From: Ferruginibacter sp.
GTDB lineage: Bacteria > Bacteroidota > Bacteroidia > Chitinophagales > Chitinophagaceae
Direction of reading: 5' to 3'
Length of the DNA stretch: 62,272 nucleotides
NCBI GenBank assembly: GCA_025351645.1
Contig: JANXVN010000085.1
Coordinates: 1-62,272, forward strand
Shown: piece by piece, positions 19,107 through 27,059 of the stretch
How the letters are laid out: every line of letters begins with the position of its first letter
How positions within the stretch are numbered: the first letter of the stretch is position 1
Position numbers and translations under genes: made by a program
Notes under the pieces: generated by a model
Database searches by the model: none
What the model was told of the DNA's origin: nothing
The model's input: the letters and a program-made list of their open reading frames with translations, nothing else

Positions 19107-20483
19107 TTATTTGCCTTCCCGTTCCTTCCACATTTCGTTAAAGGTTTTTTTGCTAAAATCCAGCGTGCTCCTGTGTAAAGCCCAACCTTTAAATAAGCCG
19201 TTCACTACTCTATTTTTTATGTCGCCGTTGCCCATGTTCATGATACCTCTTTTTAAGCTGGCTAATTTCCAAATCTTCCAGGCTGTTTTTTCACTAAAAG
19301 TTGTTAGCCCTTCTTTTACGGACTGGTGCCGGTTTTCGAGCAGTAATTCGTGCAGGTTAATTTTTACGGGGCAAACTTCTGTGCAGGCGCCACATAGCGA
19401 GGAGGCAAAACTCAGGTGCTTAAAATCTTCCAGCCCTTGTAAGTTGGGAGTTATAACACTGCCGATTGGGCCGCTATAAGTTGCGCCGTATGCATGGCCG
19501 CCAATGTTTTTATACACCGGGCAAACATTAAGGCATGCCCCGCAACGGATGCAGTACAAGCTCTGCCGCTGCTTAGGGTTTTGTAAGATGTTTGTCCGCC
19601 CATTGTCTAACAGTATAACATACATTTCATCAGGGCCATCCTTTTCGTTTGGTTGCCTTGGCCCTGTAATAATAGTGTTGTAAACGGTAACGGTTTGCCC
19701 GGTGCCGAATGTTGAAAGCATAGGCCAAAACAACGCCAGGTCCGTCATGGCAGGTATCATTTTTTCGATGCCCACAATTACAATATGCGTTTTAGGGAAG
19801 GCGCAGCTTAACCTCGCATTACCTTCATTTTCGGTAACCGCAACGCCGCCAATATCGCTGATGATAAAGTTGGCGCCGGTAACGCCAACTTCGGCTTGTG
19901 TATATTTCTCCCTGAGTATCTTTCTTGCTACCTGCGTCAATTCTTCGGGCGTATAATTTAGTGGAGTGCCTAATTTTTTATTGAACAGTTTGGCAACATC
20001 TTCCTTGCTTTTGTGCATGGCTGGCGTTACAATATGGTAAGGCGCTTCGCCATCCAATTGTTGTATGTATTCTCCCAAATCTGTTTCAATGCTTTCAATA
20101 CCATTTTTTTCCAATGCAATATTCAGGTGGATTTCTTCCGTTGCCATGCTCTTGCTCTTAACCAGCGTTTTGCAATTTTTTGCTTTGCAGATGCTGAGTA
20201 TTTCTTCAATGGCCTGGCCAGCAGTTTCTGCCCATATAACTTTGCCGCCACGGCTGGTAAAATTTTTTTCAAAGGCTTCCAGATGCTTGTCCAGCGTTTC
20301 GATAGCACGCCATTTTATATTCTTTGCTTTTTCTTTTGCGAGGTTAATATTTACAAATTGCTCTTTGCCTTTTGGCACCACAGCATTATACCTTCCAATA
20401 TTAAAATTTATTTTTCGGCGATGCTCAATGTCCGCCGATTTGATGGTGCTTTTGGCTTTGAAGGTTTGAGCGTTTTCTGTCAT
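19107..20483 (-). CDS. lutB: LutB-type iron-sulfur protein of lactate utilisation
   Basis: 458 residues. An LUD domain (about 70-300, with SDIGGVAVTENEGNARL) is followed by two ferredoxin-type clusters: CIRCGACLNVCP (Cys311, 314, 317, 321) and CGACTEVCP (Cys364, 367, 371). A C-terminal helical region closes the protein. LutABC oxidises L-lactate in the cytoplasm. Neither lutA nor lutC lies beside it, so the complex must be assembled from unlinked genes or this copy has another partner. Confidence 0.9.
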   Translation of the reverse strand: MTENAQTFKAKSTIKSADIEHRRKINFNIGRYNAVVPKGKEQFVNINLAKEKAKNIKWRAIETLDKHLEAFEKNFTSRGGKVIWAETAGQAIEEILSICKAKNCKTLVKSKSMATEEIHLNIALEKNGIESIETDLGEYIQQLDGEAPYHIVTPAMHKSKEDVAKLFNKKLGTPLNYTPEELTQVARKILREKYTQAEVGVTGANFIISDIGGVAVTENEGNARLSCAFPKTHIVIVGIEKMIPAMTDLALFWPMLSTFGTGQTVTVYNTIITGPRQPNEKDGPDEMYVILLDNGRTNILQNPKQRQSLYCIRCGACLNVCPVYKNIGGHAYGATYSGPIGSVITPNLQGLEDFKHLSFASSLCGACTEVCPVKINLHELLLENRHQSVKEGLTTFSEKTAWKIWKLASLKRGIMNMGNGDIKNRVVNGLFKGWALHRSTLDFSKKTFNEMWKEREGK

Positions 20484-20753
20484 AATTTATATAATAACGT
20501 GGAATGTTTTGGCGAGACAAACTGACAACTAATAGCACTAATTAAATACTTTCTAAATTTCTTACCCTTAATTTTCCGTTTTGATAAACATATTGGTGGT
20601 AATTCTATTTAACAAGGTAGTATCCATATTACAAAGTTTTAGTAAAATTACTAATCATTTTAATTGATACAGCACATTAAAAGTAAGATAAAACTGAGTT
20701 TCAAATGCACAATCTACTTAGTGGTTAAAGCCGATTGAAAAACAAAAGTAAAA

Positions 20754-20812
20754 GAGTGCGACGTCCGCCCGGCTGCCATTCGGACGGGCCTATGAAGCTC
20801 TACATAGCTGCT
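20754..20812 (+). repeat. Interspersed repeat family B, partial copy 1
   Basis: It shares GAGTGCGACGTCCGCCCGG...GGACGGGC...CATAGCT with copy 2 at 34841. The core is an imperfect palindrome (GTCCGCCCG / CGGACGGGC). A further TGTACAAAAAGC-like stretch lies just after. The 378-bp gap between lutB and kbl holds nothing else recognisable. Confidence 0.55.
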
Positions 20813-20861
20813 GTATTGGCCGGTACAAAAAGCTTACAGAACGAAACAATAATAATCAAGC

Positions 20862-22067
20862 CTACACTGCTTTTACGGCAGCCGGCAACACGCCTAATGC
20901 TTTACCAACTTGTATAAATGCAGCAATGGCTTTGTCTAAATGCTGTTGTTCATGCGCAGCGCTTAATTGCACCCGTATGCGTGCCTGGCCTTTGGCTACT
21001 ACCGGAAAGAAAAAGCCAATCACGTAAATATTTTCATCTAATAACTGGGCGGCGAAGTTTTGAGCAATTACTGCATCGTACAACATGATGGGCACGATAG
21101 GATGTTCGCCTGGCTTAATATCGAAGCCAGCTTCCGTCATTTTAATGCGGAAATATTTGGTGTTGTATTCCAGCTTGTCCCTTAGTTCTGTGGTTTCGCT
21201 TAGCATATCCAGCACAGCTATGGAAGCGCCTACAATGCTTGGTGCCAGGGTGTTGCTGAACAGGTATGGGCGGCTGCGCTGGCGTAACATTTCTATCATT
21301 GCTTTGTTGCCGCTGGTGAAGCCTCCACTTGCGCCGCCCAGTGCTTTGCCGAGTGTGCCAGTGATGATATCAATGCGGCCAACCACGCCACGGTGCTCGT
21401 GTGTGCCCCTTCCTGTCTTACCTAAAAAGCCGCTGCTGTGGCACTCGTCTATCATTACTATGGCATCGTATTTATCTGCCAGATTGCAAATTTTATCAAG
21501 CTGCGCAATGGTGCCATCCATGCTGAAAGAGCCGTCGGTAACAATTACACGGCTACGGAGATGGGCACTTTCCTGCAGTTTTGTTTCCAGGCTTGCCATG
21601 TCGTTATGGTCGTACCTATACCGTTGCGCTTTGCATAACCTAACGCCATCAATAATGGAAGCATGGTTAAGCGCATCGCTGATGATGGCATCTTCTTCGC
21701 CAAACAAGGGTTCAAAAACGCCTCCGTTGGCATCGAATGCAGCGGCGTATAAAATAGTATCCTCTGTGCCTAAAAATTGTGATAACTTCTTTTCCAGTTC
21801 TTTATGTATGTCTTGCGTGCCGCAGATAAAACGAACGCTGCTCATGCCAAAGCCACGTTCATCAATGTATTTTTTAGCAGCTTCGGTTACTTTTGGGTGA
21901 GCCGAAAGCCCCAGGTAATTATTGGCGCAAAAGTTAAGCACTGTTTTGCCATTCACTATTATTTCTGCACCTTGTTCGCTGGTGATGATGCGCTCCTTTT
22001 TTGATAAGCCCGCTTTTTCAATTTCAGATACTTCACTAGTGATTCGTTGCACAAAATTTTGGTTCAT
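20862..22067 (-). CDS. kbl: 2-amino-3-ketobutyrate CoA ligase (glycine C-acetyltransferase)
   Basis: 401 residues, the normal length for alpha-oxoamine synthases. PLP-site features include [10 protein letters not shown] (His136), [19 protein letters not shown] (Asp207, His210) and [13 protein letters not shown] (Lys241, Schiff base). Kbl cleaves 2-amino-3-ketobutyrate with CoA to glycine and acetyl-CoA in threonine breakdown. The usual partner tdh is not in the window. A related acyltransferase activity (for example serine palmitoyltransferase) is less likely given the Kbl-typical [12 protein letters not shown]. Confidence 0.92.
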   Translation of the reverse strand: MNQNFVQRITSEVSEIEKAGLSKKERIITSEQGAEIIVNGKTVLNFCANNYLGLSAHPKVTEAAKKYIDERGFGMSSVRFICGTQDIHKELEKKLSQFLGTEDTILYAAAFDANGGVFEPLFGEEDAIISDALNHASIIDGVRLCKAQRYRYDHNDMASLETKLQESAHLRSRVIVTDGSFSMDGTIAQLDKICNLADKYDAIVMIDECHSSGFLGKTGRGTHEHRGVVGRIDIITGTLGKALGGASGGFTSGNKAMIEMLRQRSRPYLFSNTLAPSIVGASIAVLDMLSETTELRDKLEYNTKYFRIKMTEAGFDIKPGEHPIVPIMLYDAVIAQNFAAQLLDENIYVIGFFFPVVAKGQARIRVQLSAAHEQQHLDKAIAAFIQVGKALGVLPAAVKAV

Positions 22068-22209
22068 AGTGTTGTTTTAATTTAAGTATGTAAAGCCGTA
22101 CTGCCCTGGCATTAATTTGGAATATTTATAATACAACAAAATTAAGCAAGCATTGCCTTATAATTTCAAGCCCATCGGTTTAATAAGCCTAACAATTATT
22201 ATTTAATGC

Positions 22210-22234
22210 TGTAACATTTTACTTTAATTTTCGT
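22210..22234 (+). promoter_or_regulatory. ECF-type promoter upstream of the small secreted peptide
   Basis: TGTAAC (AAC at 22213-22215) is separated by exactly 16 bp from CGT at 22232-22234, the classical ECF sigma AAC-N16-CGT layout. The ATG at 22255 lies 20 bp downstream. The same arrangement recurs at 22468-22492. Confidence 0.5.
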
Positions 22235-22254
22235 TTCACCCAAAAAAGCTAATT

Positions 22255-22452
22255 ATGCCAATAAAAAAATCTGCCCTATTACTGCTTTCATTAGCCATTA
22301 GTTCGGTAAGCTTTTTGGTATTTTCTTCCAATACACCTTCTTCCACCACTAAAGAACAGCCCCAGGTTAAATGCTGCCAGCAACTAAACGAAAACGATAT
22401 TGTTGCTCCATGGAACATATTGTCGCAATCTATGTTGCACACAAAAGCATAA
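22255..22452 (+). CDS. Small secreted or membrane-anchored peptide
   Basis: 65 residues. A basic start (MPIKKS) is followed by a hydrophobic stretch (about 7-23) that is a signal peptide or anchor. The mature part is short and polar, with a KCCQQL cysteine pair. No family was recognised. It sits between an ECF-type promoter and the ECF sigma gene. The likely reading is a small envelope protein under that sigma factor. Confidence 0.5.
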   Translation: MPIKKSALLLLSLAISSVSFLVFSSNTPSSTTKEQPQVKCCQQLNENDIVAPWNILSQSMLHTKA

Positions 22453-22467
22453 AATATTTATTTATTT

Positions 22468-22492
22468 TGTAACTTTTATTGTTATTAGCCGT
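22468..22492 (+). promoter_or_regulatory. ECF-type promoter upstream of the ECF sigma operon
   Basis: TTGTAAC (AAC 22471-22473), N16, CGT (22490-22492) followed by ATAAATAG. The ATG of the sigma gene is 55 bp downstream. It matches the promoter at 22210 in both boxes and spacing, which suggests autoregulation. Confidence 0.5.
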
Positions 22493-22546
22493 ATAAATAG
22501 TAGCCTAACCAACCAACCAACATAATAACCTGGCACCAATTGCTTT

Positions 22547-23032
22547 ATGACTGAGAGAGAGTATAACCAATGCGTAAGCCTGTATGCAGATAATGTGTAC
22601 CGTTTCATCCTCAAAAATTTGGGGCATGATGCTGATGCGCAGGATGTGGTGCAGGGTGCATTTGAAAAGATGTGGGTAAACAGGCAATCGGTTGATAATG
22701 AGCGTTGCAAAAGTTATTTGTTTACGGTAGCGTACAACCAAATGATTGACCATATAAGAAAGAACAAACGCATTATTTTAAGGGATGAATTTAAAGCAGA
22801 AACAAAAGTGTACGACCGCCAGCAGCATGATACTAAAAAGGTATTGAACGAGGCATTAAATAAATTAAGCGATGTGCAAAAAAGCCTTGTAATGCTGAAA
22901 GATTATGAAGGGTACAGTTACCAGGAAATTGGCGAAATTACCGGGTTGAATGAAAGCCAGGTTAAAGTGTATTTGCACCGGGCAAGGCTGTTACTTAAAC
23001 AATACATTGTACGGCCAGAAAATGTAATTTAG
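22547..23032 (+). CDS. RNA polymerase ECF sigma factor
   Basis: 161 residues. Region sigma-2 spans about 8-74 (YADNVYRFILKNLGHDADAQ, then VAYNQMIDHIRKN). Region sigma-4 spans about 104-154 (GYSYQEIGEITGLNESQVK, VYLHRARLLLK). It is the first gene of an operon with the membrane anti-sigma-like protein (53 bp later) and a barrel protein. AAC-N16-CGT sites upstream suggest it drives its own transcription. Confidence 0.92.
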   Translation: MTEREYNQCVSLYADNVYRFILKNLGHDADAQDVVQGAFEKMWVNRQSVDNERCKSYLFTVAYNQMIDHIRKNKRIILRDEFKAETKVYDRQQHDTKKVLNEALNKLSDVQKSLVMLKDYEGYSYQEIGEITGLNESQVKVYLHRARLLLKQYIVRPENVI

Positions 23033-23085
23033 TAAATGTAGAATTAGGATATTTAAATTGATTAACAAGAAAGCGATAAGTAACA

Positions 23086-24189
23086 ATGAACATCAATAGA
23101 GATAATTACGAAACATTTTTTTTACTGTATGTAGATAATGAATTATCTGCGCCAGAAAGAAATGCGCTGGAATTATTTCTACAGAACAATTCAGATTTAC
23201 AGGAAGAGCTGGAGATGCTGCAACTAAGCACCATCGAACCCGAACCAATAATATTTAAAGGAAAAAGCAGCTTATTTAAAACAGAAAAAATTACGGCTGA
23301 CACAGAAGAAAAATTATTGCTTTTTATCGATAATGAATTAGATGTGGCGCAAAGTATTAAGCTGCAATTATTATTGGCTGCTGATAGTGCTTTAACAGCT
23401 GAATTAAACTTATTGAAGCAAACAAAATTATTTGTAGAAACTACTATTGTTTTTGCTGATAAAAAATCTCTTTACAGAAAAGAGAAAGATAATGTAATCT
23501 CTTTTGGCTGGTGGAAACTGGCTGCTGCAGCAGTTGTTATTGGCTTTGGCATTTGGGGAGGCGTAAAATATGCCAGCAATAATAGCAAAGATGCTGGTAC
23601 TGAAACAGCCACTAATAATTTAAACCCTGGCGTTATAAAGAATTTGCCTGTTCAAACGCCAACTGTACAGCAACAGCTTCAAACAAAAATAACTGCTCCG
23701 AAAAATGTAGCAGTTGCTACAGAGGTGACACAAAAAACTGCTAAAAAGAAATTGAAAGAAACAATTGCGCCAGCAACAAAAACAACACAAAAAAATACTG
23801 TCTTGCAAGAAGATAAAAACATAGCGGTACAGCCAAAGATAGTTGTTAAGCCAAGCAACAATTTACCTGAGCCCTATTTTGAAAAGGGTAATAATACGGT
23901 TAACCCTATTGCAACAACTAGTACAAAGCCACAAGCAATACAGAATGCCATCAACAATACATCACCAGATAAAACAAACGAAATATCAAATAATAACAAC
24001 GCACGTACAGTTACTTTTATTGATACAAACAACAATGACGGCCACTTTACATTTTCTGATGATGAGCCTAAAAAATCTAAATTAACAGGCTTGTTAAGAA
24101 AAGCAGAAAGAGTACTTAAACGCAATACCAAATTGCCAGAAGGCGACGATAATATAAAAGTTGCCAGCCTTTCATTTGCAACTCACTAA
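23086..24189 (+). CDS. Membrane anti-sigma-like protein with duplicated N-terminal motif
   Basis: 367 residues with one membrane helix at about 143-160 (WWKLAAAAVVIGFGIWGG). The cytoplasmic side carries two similar units: LLYVDNELSAPERNALELFL (about 13-32) and LLFIDNELDVAQSIKLQLLL (about 78-97). This YVDNEL pattern is the helical motif of Bacteroidota anti-sigma proteins, here duplicated. The periplasmic part is long, Thr/Lys/Gln/Asn-rich and low-complexity. It follows the ECF sigma gene, so its role is presumably to hold that factor at the membrane. No zinc-binding HxxxCxxC is present. Confidence 0.75.
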   Translation: MNINRDNYETFFLLYVDNELSAPERNALELFLQNNSDLQEELEMLQLSTIEPEPIIFKGKSSLFKTEKITADTEEKLLLFIDNELDVAQSIKLQLLLAADSALTAELNLLKQTKLFVETTIVFADKKSLYRKEKDNVISFGWWKLAAAAVVIGFGIWGGVKYASNNSKDAGTETATNNLNPGVIKNLPVQTPTVQQQLQTKITAPKNVAVATEVTQKTAKKKLKETIAPATKTTQKNTVLQEDKNIAVQPKIVVKPSNNLPEPYFEKGNNTVNPIATTSTKPQAIQNAINNTSPDKTNEISNNNNARTVTFIDTNNNDGHFTFSDDEPKKSKLTGLLRKAERVLKRNTKLPEGDDNIKVASLSFATH

Positions 24190-24207
24190 AATTTTAAAAA
24201 AGAAAAC

Positions 24208-25137
24208 ATGAAGAAGCTATTTACCTTAATGGCACTGGCATTGATATGCACAGCTGCAACAGCACAAGACAATCCCGTAAAAACTGATACCATCCCATCA
24301 CCGCAGGAAAAAAAGGATACCATCCGCATTGGCAATATCATTATTGTAAAAAAAGGCAACCAGCATACAGGGCCGGAAAACAATAACCGTGACTGTAACA
24401 ATAACTACGCCGTAAACATCAACCTACCAAGGCGCCATAGGGAGTTAAGCAACCTAAGCACCAACTGGTTTATTATTGACCTTGGCTTTGCTAACTATAA
24501 CGATAAAACAAATTATACGGGCGCTACAGCCAACCAAACATTAGTTAACCAGCCTGGCACTGGCTTTCCATTAGGCGCCAGCGATTTTAAATTAAAGACA
24601 TCTAAAAGTATAGATGTAAACCTTTGGCTATTTATGCAGCGCCTCAACCTTGTAAAGCACCACATCAACTTAAAATATGGTTTAGGGCTAGAGCTGAATA
24701 ATTATCGTTACCGCTCGAATATTTCTTTTAAAGAACCTGGTTATTCGCCGTATAATTCAACTACAGCAGTACCTCACGCTTACGTTATAAGAGACGCCAT
24801 CAATTTTACGAAAAACAAATTGGCGGCTGAATACATAACCGTGCCAGTAATGTTAAACTTCTGCAGTAAGCCTGGCGATTTTAACAGGGGCGTCAGCTTT
24901 AGCGCAGGCATAAGTGCCGGCTACTTGTATGGCGAACGCAACAAACAAAAAAGCCACGAAAGAGGCAAGGTTAAAAACAAAGGCGATTACGATATGGAAC
25001 AATTTAAATTATCTTATATAGCAGAGCTTGGGCTGGGGCCGGTTAGGCTGTACGGTTCTTACAGCCCAAAATCTATGTTTAATAACGGGTTAGATTTACG
25101 GCCTTACACGTTAGGGATACGTTTAAGCAACTGGTAA
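24208..25137 (+). CDS. Outer-membrane beta-barrel protein of the ECF operon
   Basis: 309 residues. A signal peptide ends near residue 20 (CTAATAQ). A charged, low-complexity stretch follows, and from about residue 85 there are alternating aromatic strands (WFIIDLGFANYND, LWLFMQRLNLV, YIAELGLGPVRLYGSY) typical of PorT-like or outer-membrane beta-barrel domains. It ends in TLGIRLSNW with a terminal aromatic residue. It is 18 bp downstream of the anti-sigma-like gene and is probably the third gene of the operon. The cargo or role is unknown. Confidence 0.75.
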   Translation: MKKLFTLMALALICTAATAQDNPVKTDTIPSPQEKKDTIRIGNIIIVKKGNQHTGPENNNRDCNNNYAVNINLPRRHRELSNLSTNWFIIDLGFANYNDKTNYTGATANQTLVNQPGTGFPLGASDFKLKTSKSIDVNLWLFMQRLNLVKHHINLKYGLGLELNNYRYRSNISFKEPGYSPYNSTTAVPHAYVIRDAINFTKNKLAAEYITVPVMLNFCSKPGDFNRGVSFSAGISAGYLYGERNKQKSHERGKVKNKGDYDMEQFKLSYIAELGLGPVRLYGSYSPKSMFNNGLDLRPYTLGIRLSNW

Positions 25138-25289
25138 AAATACTCGCTGTTAGTTTATTGTGTGCCGTCTGTTAAAAAATGGCGCTTTTTTTTACTATTT
25201 TATATTTATTTGTTAACTATTATTTGTACGCTTAAAATAATATCAGGTGGCATGTCGTTTGAACAATAGAAATAAAATTAAATAGTTGT

Positions 25290-25877
25290 ATGCACAAGAA
25301 AGCCGTTAGTACCTTTTTTATTTTGTGTTCGCTTTTTTTATTGATGGCATTTGTTCCGGGCAAGCCTAAAAGGCATACTTCCAAAAAAACACCCGCTTTC
25401 CCGTCAAAAAAAATCTCTCCATCAGATACCACTATCAATCCATATTATATCATCATCGACAAAAGCGATTACGAATTAAAAGTGTATGATGAAGAAGGCT
25501 GGTATGCTACTTACCCCGTAGTATTTGGCGGTAAAGATTTAGGAGATAAAATGAAGGAAGGCGATAAAAAAACACCTAACGGAAGCTTTAAGATAATCCT
25601 TAAAAAAACAAACCCTAAATGGGGTGCGGAGCTCTTATTAAATTACCCCACCACAGAAAGCTACCAGCGTTTTAAAGACCGCAAACAAAAAGGCGTTATC
25701 CCCAAAAATGCCCGCATTGGCGATGGCATTGCCATACACGCCACCAGGCCAGAAGAAGAGTGGACAGTAGATAATTTTTACAACTGGACAGACGGCTGCA
25801 TATCTGTAAAGTACAGTGAAATGAAAGACCTGTTTAGTTATATCCCTGTTGGTACGCCAGTTACTATACAGCCGTAG
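25290..25877 (+). CDS. L,D-transpeptidase (YkuD domain)
   Basis: 195 residues. N-terminal hydrophobic segment (about 8-23), a basic linker, then a YkuD domain from about 52 (YYIIIDKSDYELKVYD). The active-site block is IAIHATRP (His150) and WTDGCISVKYSEM (Cys170). TPNGSFKI is a further family motif. The enzyme forms or edits 3-3 cross-links, or attaches proteins to peptidoglycan, in the periplasm. It has its own 150-bp upstream gap and is likely transcribed separately. Confidence 0.9.
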   Translation: MHKKAVSTFFILCSLFLLMAFVPGKPKRHTSKKTPAFPSKKISPSDTTINPYYIIIDKSDYELKVYDEEGWYATYPVVFGGKDLGDKMKEGDKKTPNGSFKIILKKTNPKWGAELLLNYPTTESYQRFKDRKQKGVIPKNARIGDGIAIHATRPEEEWTVDNFYNWTDGCISVKYSEMKDLFSYIPVGTPVTIQP

Positions 25878-25994
25878 TTTATTATTCTCCGCAAATTATA
25901 CGGCGAATACCAAATCTAATCTCCGAAAAAAGTTTTTCATTTAATACTATTTTATTGTCCGGGCTAATACAATAGGTATAGCCTCCCTGCCAAC

Positions 25995-27020
25995 CTAAAA
26001 TTTCTGCGGACAAGGAGTCCCCTTCATGGTATAATCAGCATCACACCTATCTTCAGACCGGATGCCATTGGGTGTAAGCTTTTCCCATACAAAAGCACCT
26101 TCGCCGCTGCCGGCGCTGCGGCTAAAACCAAGCTTGCCGGTTGTAGCATCATAGCTAACCCCAACCCTTGTGCGATGGTCTGTTTCATTGGTTTTTCCAT
26201 TAAATAAATCCAGGGTTAGCGTTACTGCAAATGCATCGCTATTCTTAAAATTTACATTGCCTCTATACCAGGCGCCAATCGCTATCCTTTCGTTCTTATA
26301 TTCGCAACCCACACTTAACGAATTGCTTTGCGCCTGACGGTAAAGGATTGCACTGGGCAAAAAATAACTTTCACCATCTTCATCAATATCTATCTTGTAA
26401 CGGGCATACGTAAACCACCTTATCGGAAGCCTGCTATACGTATTGCTCGTTAACGATTCATCGGGCTGGTTAATGTGCTGTGCGCCGCCGCCAATCATCC
26501 AGCCATCATGCAAATACAATAAAAATCCTGCTGCAAAATCTGCAAAATATTTGTTGTTGTTTAGCGCCACATCCACGCCAGAAGTTGAGTTTGGTATAAT
26601 GCTCGTATTATCTATCTGGTCGCTAAAATAAAGCTTGTTATAATTAACGCCCCGGTTGGCAATACCCGCCTGCAAACCCAGGTGCAGCCTGGCGCTTGGC
26701 AGGCAAAGCGCATAGCTATAAATGGCATGCAGGCTATTTTTATTAAGGTAGCCTTCCTTTGAATTAGTGAGCAGCAAGCCAACACCGCCGTGCAATTCTT
26801 TGATGTACCTATCAACCCCAACAGCAGCGTATTGCATGGTGGAAGGCACGTTTACCCATTGCCGCTTAAAGTTTGCAGTAAAGCGTAAATCTAAATTGCC
26901 GGTGCCCGCTGTTGCCGGGTTTAAGGTAAGTGGCGCATTAAATGCCTGCGTAAAGAATGGGTCTTGCGCAAAAAGTTTTGTGGTGCAAAAAATAAGTGCT
27001 GCAACTAAATATCTTTTCAT
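25995..27020 (-). CDS. PorP/SprF-family type IX secretion membrane protein
   Basis: 341 residues with signal peptide (FCTTKLFAQ). The family signature at the mature N-terminus is DPFFTQAFNAPLTLNPATAG, followed by repeated beta-strands such as GGVGLLLTNSKEGY and WMIGGGAQHINQPDESL. These barrels partner with large secreted adhesins; SprF in Flavobacterium is needed for SprB to reach the surface. Here it lies 39 bp downstream of the giant adhesin gene, the same order as in sprB-sprF. It is therefore the likely outer-membrane anchor or export partner of that adhesin. Confidence 0.92.
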   Translation of the reverse strand: MKRYLVAALIFCTTKLFAQDPFFTQAFNAPLTLNPATAGTGNLDLRFTANFKRQWVNVPSTMQYAAVGVDRYIKELHGGVGLLLTNSKEGYLNKNSLHAIYSYALCLPSARLHLGLQAGIANRGVNYNKLYFSDQIDNTSIIPNSTSGVDVALNNNKYFADFAAGFLLYLHDGWMIGGGAQHINQPDESLTSNTYSRLPIRWFTYARYKIDIDEDGESYFLPSAILYRQAQSNSLSVGCEYKNERIAIGAWYRGNVNFKNSDAFAVTLTLDLFNGKTNETDHRTRVGVSYDATTGKLGFSRSAGSGEGAFVWEKLTPNGIRSEDRCDADYTMKGTPCPQKF

Positions 27021-27059
27021 TTTATAGATGGTTATATCGTTGTAAAATGGTTATTGTTT

